A DNA stretch of 23,880 bases from a methanogenic archaeon (GCA_902787415.1 CADAGG010000005.1:1-23880), one strand, 5' to 3'. Positions 1-9,238 are shown, counted from the stretch's first letter. Numbers and translations: made by a program. The notes: generated from the sequence alone by a model not told the origin.

Positions 1-61
1 TGGTCAATCAGATTTCAGTTTCGGTCACTTTCGGTACTTTCGGCGACCTCCCCCTGTGAAC

Positions 62-69
62 TTTATATA
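62..69 (+). promoter_or_regulatory. TATA box of the tnpB gene
   Basis: TTTATATA lies about 26 bp upstream of the ATG at 94, so transcription should start at or next to the start codon (leaderless mRNA). Just upstream, at 19-43, the hexamer TTTCGG occurs three times with 3-4 bp spacing; this may belong to the left end of the insertion element, but I cannot define the end. Confidence 0.5.
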
Positions 70-93
70 CTCCTAAACAACGTATGAAAAACG

Positions 94-1425
94 ATGCCGT
101 ATCGTACCGTGAAGATCCAACTCTTCCCTAAACCTGAACAGGAGAAGAGGATGTTACTGACCCTGCATGCCTGCAGGGCTACCTACAACGATCTTAACGA
201 GTACTGCAGGGACTTCACTAAAAGATACGATGAATGGCGCGAGAGCATGGGCGTGAAGGAAGGTGAAGATGCTTCGCTGTACGAAACGGAAACCAACCCC
301 CTTCCGAGATTCCCTTCGGAATTCGAACTCACCGCAAAAGCAGGTGAGTTCAGGGGGATCAATCTCTGGAGGAGGGAAGCTTACGGAAGTGCTGTCAGAG
401 AAGTCGGCAGCAGGATATACAAAGCATATCAACGTTGGTTCGATTCTCTGGTCGATGATTCTTCCGCAGGTCTGCCGAGATTTAGATCGGAAGGAAAGTA
501 CGATTCGTTCACCTATACTGCTTATGAACAATACCGCTTGGATACCCAAGGCTTGTTCAGGGGCAAGAAACCCCGCATGTTCCTCGGCGGCATCGGTTGG
601 GTCAGGGCTTCCGATAACGGAATCATCAGGAGATATCCGGTCAGCTGCATGAAACAGGCCGTGGTATCCAGGAAGAAGATGGGGAAATCAAACAAATGGT
701 ACATCACGGTCTTCTGCGAAGTGCCTGAGGTACCGGACAACCGCACATGGTTCATGGATACCGATGTACCCGACCCCGTGGGTCTGGACCTCGGGGCCAG
801 GAGAGTGGCCACACTCACCGACCATACGGTGGTGGAGAACCACCGTACCATGAGGAAGAATGAGAAGAGGATAGCGAAGATACAGCGCAAGATCTCCAAG
901 ACCGAGGAGGGTTCGGAGGAACGTAGGAAGTATCTGGGTCATCTCAGGCATCTGCAGAAGAGGATCGACGACAGCAAGAATGACGTACTGCAGAAAGCAA
1001 CCAGATCGATTGTTCAGAATCGCACGAAGATCTTCGTGGAGGATCTTTCGGTAAAGAAACTGATTGAGTTACAGGACAACGAAGAAACAAGGAAACTGTT
1101 CCGTGATGCGAGCGCGGGGACGTTCATGAGGCTGCTCAGATACAAGGGGGAGGAAACCGGGTCTGAGATAGTCGCAGTGAATCCGGCCTACACGAGCAGG
1201 ATCTGCACTAAATGCGGAATGCTGAACGATCCGTTCATCGCAGTGAATCCCGCCTACACGAGCAGGATCTGCACCAAATGCGGAAGGCTGAACGATCCGT
1301 TCAGCGAAGAGACCTTCCGTTGCAGATTCTGCGGTTTCACCAAACACCGTGATGACAACGCATGCGTGAACGTCTTAAGACGCGGGATGGGGTTCGACAT
1401 CCTCGGCACGTCACCGATTGCCTGA
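94..1425 (+). CDS. tnpB: TnpB-type RNA-guided nuclease, IS200/IS605 (IS1341-like) family
   Basis: This is a 443-residue OrfB/TnpB protein. The family consists of transposon-encoded nucleases guided by an RNA made from the element's right end. The RuvC-like catalytic parts are visible: GLDLGARR near residue 230 (first Asp), IFVEDLSV near 312 (Glu) and DDNACVNVL near 423 (last Asp). The N-terminal helix-turn-helix region starts with the usual YRTVKIQLFPKPEQ. No TnpA gene is adjacent, so the copy is stand-alone. The oddity is the zinc region: a 22-residue segment containing ICTKCG is repeated head to tail, giving three CxxC pairs (two from the repeat, then CRFC) instead of two. The insertion is in frame and sits between the second and third RuvC motifs, so the protein may be inactive or altered. 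Start chosen at 94 because the TATA box places the transcript start there. Confidence 0.9.
   Translation: MPYRTVKIQLFPKPEQEKRMLLTLHACRATYNDLNEYCRDFTKRYDEWRESMGVKEGEDASLYETETNPLPRFPSEFELTAKAGEFRGINLWRREAYGSAVREVGSRIYKAYQRWFDSLVDDSSAGLPRFRSEGKYDSFTYTAYEQYRLDTQGLFRGKKPRMFLGGIGWVRASDNGIIRRYPVSCMKQAVVSRKKMGKSNKWYITVFCEVPEVPDNRTWFMDTDVPDPVGLDLGARRVATLTDHTVVENHRTMRKNEKRIAKIQRKISKTEEGSEERRKYLGHLRHLQKRIDDSKNDVLQKATRSIVQNRTKIFVEDLSVKKLIELQDNEETRKLFRDASAGTFMRLLRYKGEETGSEIVAVNPAYTSRICTKCGMLNDPFIAVNPAYTSRICTKCGRLNDPFSEETFRCRFCGFTKHRDDNACVNVLRRGMGFDILGTSPIA
1172..1303 (+). repeat. 66-bp tandem duplication inside tnpB
   Basis: Positions 1172-1237 and 1238-1303 are two adjacent copies of the same 66 bp, differing at only three bases. 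Both read in the tnpB frame and each encodes NPAYTSRICTKCG followed by LNDPF. The near identity indicates a recent duplication. It adds one extra zinc knuckle to the protein. Confidence 0.95.
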
Positions 1426-1465
1426 ATTACCGAGGCGGAAGCCGAAGTGCGAAAAACTGTGACTG

Positions 1466-1489
1466 GTGTGTGGTTTCGTTTCCACACAC
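1466..1489 (+). other. Hairpin downstream of tnpB (possible right-end/guide RNA element or terminator)
   Basis: A perfect 8-bp stem GTGTGTGG/CCACACAC encloses the loop TTTCGTTT, 40 bp after the tnpB stop and 23 bp before the convergent TetR stop. In this family the 3' end of tnpB and the following element end give rise to the guide (omega/reRNA) scaffold, so this hairpin could be part of it. It could equally be a terminator shared by the two convergent genes. The hairpin itself is seen; its role is inferred. Confidence 0.4.
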
Positions 1490-1511
1490 TTCGTTATAGA
1501 ACCAGCCACTC

Positions 1512-2195
1512 TCACTCCAGCAGCCCTTCGCTGAGCTTGTGCCCGAGGAACTCCAGCTCGCCGGACTCCAGGATGCTGAAGATCGTGCCGAGGATCTCGT
1601 CGAGGTTCAGGGCGGGAATACCCAGAGTGGTGGAGATCATCATCAGGTGGTGCTTGGAGGCCTCCTGGTAGGGGGCGTTGCCGCCGTTGGCGTAGTATCC
1701 GACCATGTTGCCGATGGAGCCGATCATCGACGAGAGCACGAGCCTGCTCCTCTCGGGATCCGCCTTGGCGAGGCCGAACTCCTCCACGAAATGCTTCCAC
1801 CAGACTTCGAAGATGTCGCTGAATATCTCTACCGCGTCCCATTTGCAGTGGACCACGTAGACCAGCTTGGCGATGCTCTTCGAACGGCTCGCCACATAGA
1901 GCTGGAAGATACCGGGGAACGACAGTGCGGCCAGGAAGCTGTTGCCCTGGCGGAGGATGGTCTCCGACTCGCGGAGGATGTCGCCGATGGCGTCGCGGAG
2001 GATGCTGATGAGAATCTCGTCCTTGTTCTTGAAACGGTTGTAGAGGCTGCCGTTGAGGATGCCGGCCTTCGCTATGATGTCGCGCGTGGTGGTCTCCTCG
2101 AATCCCTTCTTCAGGAAAAGCTCCAGCGAGACGTCCATGATCTGCCTGCGAGCGATGTCGCGCTTCTCCTGGACGCTCAGTTTGCCTCTGGCCAT
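1512..2195 (-). CDS. TetR/AcrR-family transcriptional regulator
   Basis: This 227-residue protein has a typical N-terminal TetR DNA-binding domain: an Arg/Lys-rich start, RRQIMDVSLELFLKKGF, then the helix-turn-helix ETTTRDIIAKAGI followed by GSLYNRFKNKDEIL. The remaining C-terminal part, about 170 residues, is the variable ligand-binding and dimerisation domain. The start is set at the internal ATG at 2195 and not at the upstream one (2249), because GGTGA, a good archaeal ribosome binding site, precedes it and the protein then begins directly with the family's usual short basic arm. It is divergent from the RND exporter at 2412, the classic layout for a TetR repressor of a neighbouring exporter. 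That target is inferred from position. The ligand is unknown. Confidence 0.88.
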   Translation of the reverse strand: MARGKLSVQEKRDIARRQIMDVSLELFLKKGFEETTTRDIIAKAGILNGSLYNRFKNKDEILISILRDAIGDILRESETILRQGNSFLAALSFPGIFQLYVASRSKSIAKLVYVVHCKWDAVEIFSDIFEVWWKHFVEEFGLAKADPERSRLVLSSMIGSIGNMVGYYANGGNAPYQEASKHHLMMISTTLGIPALNLDEILGTIFSILESGELEFLGHKLSEGLLE

Positions 2196-2239
2196 TATGT
2201 CACCATCACATTCCGCATATATATCCGTATCCACAATTT

Positions 2240-2253
2240 TTGAATCCAATCAA
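2240..2253. promoter_or_regulatory. Candidate TetR operator 1 (TTGA-N6-TCAA)
   Basis: TTGAATCCAATCAA lies upstream of the TetR gene, next to its possible TATA region (2213-2222, minus strand). The same TTGA-N6-TCAA form recurs at 2352-2365 in front of the exporter. Each half-site is only 4 bp, so chance is possible; the pairing of two sites in one divergent promoter region is the reason to list it. Confidence 0.3.
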
Positions 2254-2351
2254 AAAGTAAGCGAACATCCTGTGAACGCCGGAACAGAATTCAACATATG
2301 CCAGGCATCGGTTTTTGAGGATGTTATCAATTATCAGTAGATTTCATAATA

Positions 2352-2378
2352 TTGAGCATGTTCAAAAATATTTATATA
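2352..2378 (+). promoter_or_regulatory. Promoter of the RND exporter with candidate TetR operator 2
   Basis: TTTATATA at 2371-2378 is a clear TATA box and predicts a transcript start near 2401, about 10 nt before the ATG at 2412, with AAGGTTAG as the leader. Directly upstream, 2352-2365 reads TTGAGCATGTTCAA, a palindrome with one mismatched pair. A repressor bound there would cover the transcription factor B site. No gene lies in 2196-2411. Confidence 0.5.
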
Positions 2379-2411
2379 TGCGTTAATACTCAGTCCAATT
2401 AAGGTTAGCAC

Positions 2412-4998
2412 ATGTTTGCAAAACTAGCAGATACCGTCATGAAACACTCCAAGGCGATCATCGCCATCTGGGTCGTGATTTTCATCCTCTGCGTTCCCTT
2501 CATGCTCAGGGCCGACAGCGTCCTCGAGTACGAACTCACCAAGATGACCGGGAGCGACAGCGAATCCGCCCAGGGCAACGCCTACATGGACCAGTACTTC
2601 ACCAACAAAGTGGATATGGATGAGGTACTGGTCGTGAAATACGATACCGCAGTACCCGAACAGGCCACCGCGGTGAACACCCTGGCTACCTCCATCGGTA
2701 ACCTTCTCAAGACCAGATACGGCACCAATGCCGATTCATCGGCCAAGGTCACGCTGACGAACGTCGGCTCCTACACCAATACAGGCGAAGGAGCGGATAC
2801 GATCGGCGTGATGATATTCTCGATCAAAACCACCGACGACAGCATCAAGTTCGCCGACGAGACCGGCCACGTCAGGGACACGGTCGCCCAGGCCAAGTCC
2901 GAGACCGGCGTGAACCTCACCACCTACGTCTCCGGCAACGCGGCCCTCACCTACGACACCATGACCGCCGCCAACAACGACGTCAACCTGATCCACATCC
3001 TCAGCATCGTGCTAATATTCACACTGCTGGCACTGTTCTTCGGAGCCATCGTCACCGCCATCGTTCCCCCGCTCGGATTCGGTGCGGCGTACGCCGTCGC
3101 CATGGTGGTCCTCTTCCACTTCGCCTCCACCACCAGCGTGTTCTACCTGACCTCCACCCTGATGGTCGTCACCATGCTCGGTGCGGGATGCGACTACGGA
3201 CTGTTCATCATCACCAGGTACAGGGAGGAGCTCAAGAAGGGCGCACAGCACCACGACGCCCTCCTCACCTCCGTCGAGTGGGCCGGCGAATCCGTGTTCA
3301 CCTCCGGAATGTCCGTCATCATCGGCTTCGCCTGCCTGACCATCTGCGACTTCGGCATGGTCCGCAACATGGGCCTCATGCTCGCAGTCGGAATCGTCTT
3401 CGCACTGATCGCGGCGCTGACCTTCGTCCCCGCCATCGTCAATCTCCTCGGAGAGAAGACCTTCTGGCCCCACACCATCGCCAAGTACAAGGCGGCTGAG
3501 GAGGGTTCGCACCCCACCGCCTACGGAAAGGTGTCCCACGTGTTCCACAGGTACTTCCAGTGGGTCGCCAGGGTCACCAGGAAGCACGCCCTTCCCATCG
3601 TGGTCGTGGCCGTCGTCATCTCCGTCCCCTCCCTCTACGCCTATGCAACCTTCAACAGCTCCTACGACATGATCTCCGTCGAGCCCAACGGAGAGGCCAA
3701 GGACGGTCTCTACGCCATCATGGACGAGACCTACGGCGGAACCCTCATGCCCACCTATGTGGTTGTCGAGTTCCCCGGCACCGCCACCACCGCTACCGGC
3801 ACTGCCGACCTGGGTGTCGGAAAACCTGTCCCCTACGTAGTTTGGAATGAGAATGCCCTGAATACCACGACCTATACAGGTTACATCCCCACACTCATGC
3901 TCATCTCCGAGGATCTGAAGTCCAACGACCTCGTCGCCACCGCCTCCGGACTGAACTCCTGGCAGACCCTGTTCTTCAAGGCCGTATACACTCAGGTGAA
4001 GACTCTCCATCCCGAGTGGGATGACACCACCGTGGCAACCGCCACCGCAACCCAGATTGCTACCTGGGCCGCAGACCCCGCAGGCAATGCCGCACAGATT
4101 GCCGCGGTTAACACCGCACTGGTGACCCTCATGCCCTCTGCGGTCCACGACTACGTCCAGACCCTCGTCGGAGCTGCTACCGCAATGGGCAAATCCATGC
4201 CTATGTCGGAACTTGATCCGGTCAACCACCTCACTCTCGCCAACTTCGTTGACGGAATCCTCAACGTCGGCACCGGACTCCTCTCCGACGACGGAAAGGC
4301 AGCGTCCATCATGATCGTCACCAAGGAGAAGCCCATGTCCGACAACACCGTTCCACGGAACCAACGGATACGACAAGACCTACCCCACGGTCATCTCCAG
4401 CTCCAAGGTCTGCGGAACCAACGCCGCCATGTACGACATCTCCAAGACCGTGACCTCGCAGTTCGACTACATCAAGGTCATCGTGGTCGTCCTGCTGCTG
4501 ATCCTGCTGTTCCTCATCCTCGGAAGCTACGTGACCCCCGTCCGTGCCATCCTGTGCATCCTGATGAGCGTCGTGTGGACCCTCGCCCTCACCTTCGTGG
4601 TATTCCAGGAGATCCTCTCCCTGCCGGTAGTGTGGATCCTGCCCATCGTGCTGTTCGTGGTCCTGCTCGGACTCGGTCTCGACTACGAGATCTTCATAAC
4701 CACCAGGGTCAGGGAGAACCGCGTCCGCGGAATGTCCAACGACGATGCCATCGATGCCGCGATCACAAGTGCCAGCGGTACCATCAGCCTCTGCGCGCTC
4801 ATCATGGGCGGTACCTTCTGCACCCTGCTGGTCGGAAGCTCCTCGATGATCCAGGAATTCGGTTTCGCCCTCGGAATCGGAATCTTCATCGACGGACTCT
4901 TCATGGTCACCTATGTCGGCCCCGCCCTCATGCACCTCCTCGGAGAGTGGAGCTGGAAGGGCCCCGCATTCCTCCAGAAGAAGCAGAGGAACCAGTAA
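2412..4998 (+). pseudogene. RND/MMPL-family exporter, broken by a single frameshift near 4350
   Basis: The gene encodes a two-repeat RND/MMPL transporter of about 860 residues. The N-terminal part (frame of 2412, about 646 residues) has a membrane segment near residues 16-36, a large outer loop, a five-helix block around 195-345 with the family motif GAGCDYGLFIITR, and a further helix near 395. Near 4350 the frame is lost. The next frame continues the same protein with HGTNGYDKTYPTVI and a second helix block containing GLGLDYEIFITTR, ending at TAA 4996-4998. The total length fits one extra base (or two missing). The last ~235 codons that stay open in the first frame are Arg/His/Pro-rich and are a shadow. 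Either the gene is inactive or the base is a sequencing error; only one lesion is present, so the loss would be recent. Family members export lipids or drugs; the substrate here is unknown. The divergent TetR gene probably controls it. Confidence 0.85.
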
Positions 4999-5004
4999 AC
5001 ACAC

Positions 5005-5530
5005 CTTCCCCGCCGGGCGGGACAGCACCCCCAAGCTCGGGGACGCCGACAGCCTGTGGCTGAAGGAGGAGCCCTCGTCCGATCAGATCATGGAGGCGCT
5101 GAAGGCGGCCGACGCGGAGAGCGCGGGACAGATCGTGTTCTGCGGCTACGGCGAGCCCACCGAGCGCCTCGGGGTCATCCTGGAGACCGCTCCCCGCATC
5201 CGTTCCGAGCTGAAGAAGACCGTGCGTCTCGACACCAACGGGCTGGGGAACCTCATCAACGGCAGGGACATCGTCCCCGAGCTCGCGGAGGTGCTCGACT
5301 CCATCTCCATCAGCCTCAACGCGCCCGATGCGGAATCTTACAAGAAGATCACCCGCTGCAGGTTCGATGCTGAAGAAGCCTATACCTCGCTCATGGGATT
5401 CATCCGCGAGGCCAAGGAGAGGATCGGTGCGGTGACCGTCTCGATCGTCGGAGGATACCAGTCCCCCGAGGACGAGGAGAAGTGCCGCCTCATCGCCGAG
5501 GAACTCGGTGTGAGGTTCAGGGTCCGCTGA
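5005..5530 (+). pseudogene. Radical SAM protein remnant (TatD-associated type), 5' end missing
   Basis: From about 5020 to the TGA at 5530 the reading frame encodes the body of a radical SAM enzyme: GDADSLWLKEEPS, IVFCGYGEPTERL, VRLDTNGLGNLINGRDI, SISLNAPDAESYKKI and the ending EELGVRFRVR. This matches my recollection of the small TatD-linked radical SAM family. Such proteins start with about 30 residues holding the CxxxCxxC cluster motif directly before this stretch. Here that part is absent: the frame reaches back into the end of the exporter without any such motif and without a plausible start with a ribosome binding site. The gene therefore looks 5'-truncated by a deletion whose junction lies just after the exporter stop (4999-5020). 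The remainder should not bind a 4Fe-4S cluster. No TatD gene is in the window. Confidence 0.75.
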
Positions 5531-5563
5531 GCATTCTTTCAGCAGACCCAGATATCAGAATTT

Positions 5564-6235
5564 TCACTCGGACATCATGTCCAGGTACACGTAGGATGCC
5601 ATCTTCCTGTCGACGGCGATGGAGCAGTCCCCGACGGAGAGGGTGACGATTCCCTTCTCGTCGTCGCGGCCGGTCACGGTGATGTCCCTGCCGGGGATGA
5701 TTCCCATGGCGAGCAGCTTCTCCATGACCTTGCTGTCGTCGGATTTTATGTAAGCGACGGTTCCCTGGCGTCCCACGTCGGCGTCACAGAGCTGGAAGGT
5801 GATGGAGATGCCGAAACCGGAAACGGACTTGCAGGGGTTGACGCAGCTCTGGCAGTCGCAGTCGGGAGGGTTCCCGAGGATGTCGCAGATCCTCTGCGCG
5901 GCGGAATCGGAGATGGTGTGCTCGATGCGGTGCGCCTCCTGATGGGCGATCTCCGGCTCGAGACCGAGGACGTCGATGAAGAACTTCTCGACGATGTGGT
6001 GCCTCTTGCGGGTGAGCCTGGCGTCGGTATAACCCTTCTCGGTGAGCCTGACCCCCCTGTACTTGGCGTACTCGACGAGACCGTCCTTGGAGAGGATCTT
6101 CAGCATCTCGCTCACGCTGGCGGGCGAGACGCCCATGTGCTCCGCGAGCTCGGTGGTCTTGGCTGCGGATCCTCCTTCGGTGAGTCTGAGGATGGCGATA
6201 AGATAATCTTCACGGTTTCCGGTCGTCACTGGCAT
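5564..6235 (-). CDS. DtxR/MntR-family metal-dependent transcriptional regulator
   Basis: This 223-residue protein has a winged helix domain (residues ~5-70: EDYLIAILRL, TTELAEHMGVSPASVSEMLKIL, LVEYAKYRGVRLTEKG), a dimerisation/metal domain (~72-140) and a C-terminal SH3-like FeoA domain (~147-222, VMEKLLAMGIIPGRDITV). Likely metal ligands are His80, Glu83, His98, His102, Glu105 and His106. A Cys-rich loop follows (Cys117, 126, 128, 131, 135: CDCQSCVNPC), richer in cysteine than I expect for the family. Members repress iron or manganese uptake genes when metal is bound. A GGAGTG ribosome site precedes the ATG. Candidate regulated genes are the Fec-type transporter at 17660-21699 (shared palindromes) and the gene itself. 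Iron versus manganese cannot be decided here. Confidence 0.9.
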   Translation of the reverse strand: MPVTTGNREDYLIAILRLTEGGSAAKTTELAEHMGVSPASVSEMLKILSKDGLVEYAKYRGVRLTEKGYTDARLTRKRHHIVEKFFIDVLGLEPEIAHQEAHRIEHTISDSAAQRICDILGNPPDCDCQSCVNPCKSVSGFGISITFQLCDADVGRQGTVAYIKSDDSKVMEKLLAMGIIPGRDITVTGRDDEKGIVTLSVGDCSIAVDRKMASYVYLDMMSE

Positions 6236-6252
6236 ACACTCCGAATAGAGAT

Positions 6253-6266
6253 TTAGGTATATCTAA
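6253..6266. promoter_or_regulatory. Candidate DtxR operator overlapping its own promoter
   Basis: TTAGGTATATCTAA is a 14-bp palindrome with a single mismatched pair, 18 bp upstream of the DtxR start and overlapping the AT-rich box of its promoter on the minus strand. The half-site TTAGGT resembles the known bacterial DtxR/IdeR half-site. The palindrome is seen; autoregulation is inferred. Confidence 0.45.
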
Positions 6267-6280
6267 TATTCCGAAATCTC

Positions 6281-6300
6281 ATTTCAAATTGTTTTGAAAT
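6281..6300. promoter_or_regulatory. Perfect inverted repeat ATTTCAAA-TTGT-TTTGAAAT
   Basis: Two perfect 8-bp arms are separated by 4 bp in the DtxR/ribB intergenic region. Close relatives of this palindrome lie at 16272-16291 and 17567-17582, in front of the methyltransferase-ArsR gene and the binding-protein gene. It is a good candidate for a site shared by one regulator, though the arm spacing differs (4, 5 and 6 bp). Confidence 0.45.
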
Positions 6301-6311
6301 ATCGTCGGCAC

Positions 6312-6398
6312 TATATAATGGTCGGGGCGGATTCCCAGCTCCCTACGAGCGCCTGCGTTTCTACTAATTTTTTTGTAGTTCCCCACAGATTATTTTAA
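6312..6398 (+). promoter_or_regulatory. Two TATA boxes upstream of ribB with a T-run between them
   Basis: TATATAA at 6312-6318 and ATTATTTTAA at 6389-6398 are two possible TATA boxes on the plus strand. The second fits a transcript start near 6420, directly before ribB and its purine-rich ribosome site. The first would start near 6341 and meet a run of seven T at 6368-6374 flanked by CTAC/GTAG, which could end a very short transcript. Whether the first box is used is unknown. Confidence 0.4.
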
Positions 6399-6430
6399 GT
6401 TCCGACATAACAGGGGGAAGAGGAAGACCA

Positions 6431-8042
<1,612 letters not shown>

Positions 8043-8068
8043 AACAGTAACCATAGGAGGAAAGAACA

Positions 8069-8485
8069 ATGGCAAAATACAGACTCGGAGCAGTAGTAGC
8101 GGAATTCAACTATGAGGTCACCAGCCTCATGCTCGAGAGGGCGAAGGCGGAGGCCGAGTTCCTCGGTGTCGAGATCAACCACATCATCAAGGTGCCCGGC
8201 GTGTTCGACATGCCCCTCGCCATCAAGAAGCTCATCGCCAGGGACGACGTCGACGCGGTCATCACCCTCGGAGCCGTCATCACCGGCGAGACCAAGCACG
8301 ACGAGGTCATCACCGCCCAGGCCGCCAGGAAGATCACCGACCTCGCCCTCGACTACGACAAGCCCGTCGCCTACGGCGTGACCGGACCCGGCATGTCCGA
8401 GCTCCAGGCCATGGACAGGATCGAGAAGGGCCGCGACGTCGTCGACACCGCTGTCAAGATGCTCGACAGGCTCAAGAAGATCTGA
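8069..8485 (+). CDS. ribH: 6,7-dimethyl-8-ribityllumazine synthase
   Basis: RibH condenses the RibB product with 5-amino-6-ribitylaminouracil to form lumazine, the substrate of RibC. The 138-residue protein has VVAEFNYEVTSLML at the N-terminus (the family's FN motif), KVPGVFDMPLAIKKL near 46, LGAVITGETKHDEVI near 70 with the catalytic His, and YGVTGPGMSELQAMDR near 105. It is preceded by a strong ribosome site AGGAGG (8055-8060, 8 nt spacing). It is the last gene of the operon, followed by a clear terminator. The pyrimidine-branch enzymes and riboflavin kinase are not in this window. Confidence 0.96.
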   Translation: MAKYRLGAVVAEFNYEVTSLMLERAKAEAEFLGVEINHIIKVPGVFDMPLAIKKLIARDDVDAVITLGAVITGETKHDEVITAQAARKITDLALDYDKPVAYGVTGPGMSELQAMDRIEKGRDVVDTAVKMLDRLKKI

Positions 8486-8492
8486 ATCAAAC

Positions 8493-8521
8493 GGCCCCTT
8501 CGGGGGCCATCCCCTTTTTTA
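8493..8521 (+). terminator. Terminator of the riboflavin operon
   Basis: A perfect GGCCCC/GGGGCC stem with a TTCG tetraloop lies at 8493-8508, 7 nt after the ribH stop, followed by a T-run at 8515-8521. Confidence 0.85.
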
Positions 8522-8575
8522 ATAGAGCCTAAATAAGAAACGTCCTTATAACACTCCGTTCATCCTTTTTTCAGC

Positions 8576-9220
8576 ATGACCGGAGACCACTATCTCAAAT
8601 GTTTCATCAGGGCCATCCTCGCCGGTATGGCTATCAGTATCGGATGCTGCGTATACCTCGGAGTTTGGAGTTTCAACCCTGCGGAGAGGTGGATCGGTGC
8701 CATCCTATTCAGCATCGGACTCTTCACGGTCTTCACCTTCGGTCTCGACCTCTACACCGGTAAGGTCGGCTACCTTTTCGACAACAAGCCCGCGTTCGCC
8801 GTGGACCTCCTCGTCATCATCATCGGAAACTTCGTCGGATGCGCCATCTGCGGATTCATGATGCCCGCCGACGCCTTCGCCAACAACGTGGTCCCCAACC
8901 TCGTCGACCCCAAGCTCGCCATGACCGACTACTTCAGGATCTTCAGCAAGGGCGTGTTCTGCGGTGTTCTCATGTTCATCGCCGCCGACTACTACAAGCA
9001 GAAGCAGAAGTACCTCGGAGCCATCCTCGCGGTCCCTGTCTTCATCCTCGCCGGATTCGAGCACAGCATCGCCGACATGTTCTACTTCTGCTCCGCGGGT
9101 GCCTACAACATGGAGGCCCTGATCTTCATCATCATCGTCGCCTTCGGCAACCTGGTGGGAGGAGTCATCATCCCCGTGTGCAGGAAGTACATGTACGAGA
9201 ACCCCCCTGCGAAGGCCTGA
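8576..9220 (+). CDS. Formate/nitrite transporter (FNT) family membrane protein
   Basis: The 214-residue protein has six hydrophobic segments typical of the pentameric FNT channels: ILAGMAISIGCCVYL, AILFSIGLFTVFTF, LVIIIGNFVGCAICGF, FCGVLMFIAADY, ILAVPVFILAGFEHSIADMFYF and LIFIIIVAFGNLVGGVIIP. The family signatures LDLYTGKVGYL, GNFVG, FEHSIADMF and GNLVGG are present. In methanogens such a protein is usually FdhC (formate uptake), but nitrite or hydrosulfide channels share these motifs, so the substrate is open. It is shorter than the usual 250-280 residues, mostly at the N-terminus. CTTATAAC near 8545-8552 places the transcript start next to the ATG, supporting this short, leaderless start. 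It is not co-transcribed with ribH, given the terminator between them. Confidence 0.88.
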   Translation: MTGDHYLKCFIRAILAGMAISIGCCVYLGVWSFNPAERWIGAILFSIGLFTVFTFGLDLYTGKVGYLFDNKPAFAVDLLVIIIGNFVGCAICGFMMPADAFANNVVPNLVDPKLAMTDYFRIFSKGVFCGVLMFIAADYYKQKQKYLGAILAVPVFILAGFEHSIADMFYFCSAGAYNMEALIFIIIVAFGNLVGGVIIPVCRKYMYENPPAKA

Positions 9221-9238
9221 AAGGGCACGTCCCAGCAT

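Noticed and set aside
425..460. GGTTCGATTC resembling a tRNA T-loop
   Set aside because: It lies inside the tnpB reading frame and no acceptor or anticodon stem can be built around it; no tRNA was found in the window.
3012..4376. 454-codon open frame on the minus strand opposite the exporter
   Set aside because: Its product is a low-complexity Gly/Asp/Val/His protein, the usual antisense shadow of a GC-rich coding region; no start signal or family motif.
5008..5022. GC palindrome CCCGCCGGGCGGG after the exporter stop as a terminator
   Set aside because: The arms have no room for a loop and no T-run follows; it may only mark the deletion junction.
4351..5063. Continuation of the exporter frame from 2412 past the frameshift to 5063
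   Set aside because: The product becomes Arg/His/Pro-rich and lacks membrane segments, while the neighbouring frame continues a clear RND half; this is a shadow.
6320..6398. Tiny open frame starting with ATG at 6319 upstream of ribB
   Set aside because: About 26 codons, no ribosome site, lies at or before the expected transcript start, and no sequence pattern suggests selection.
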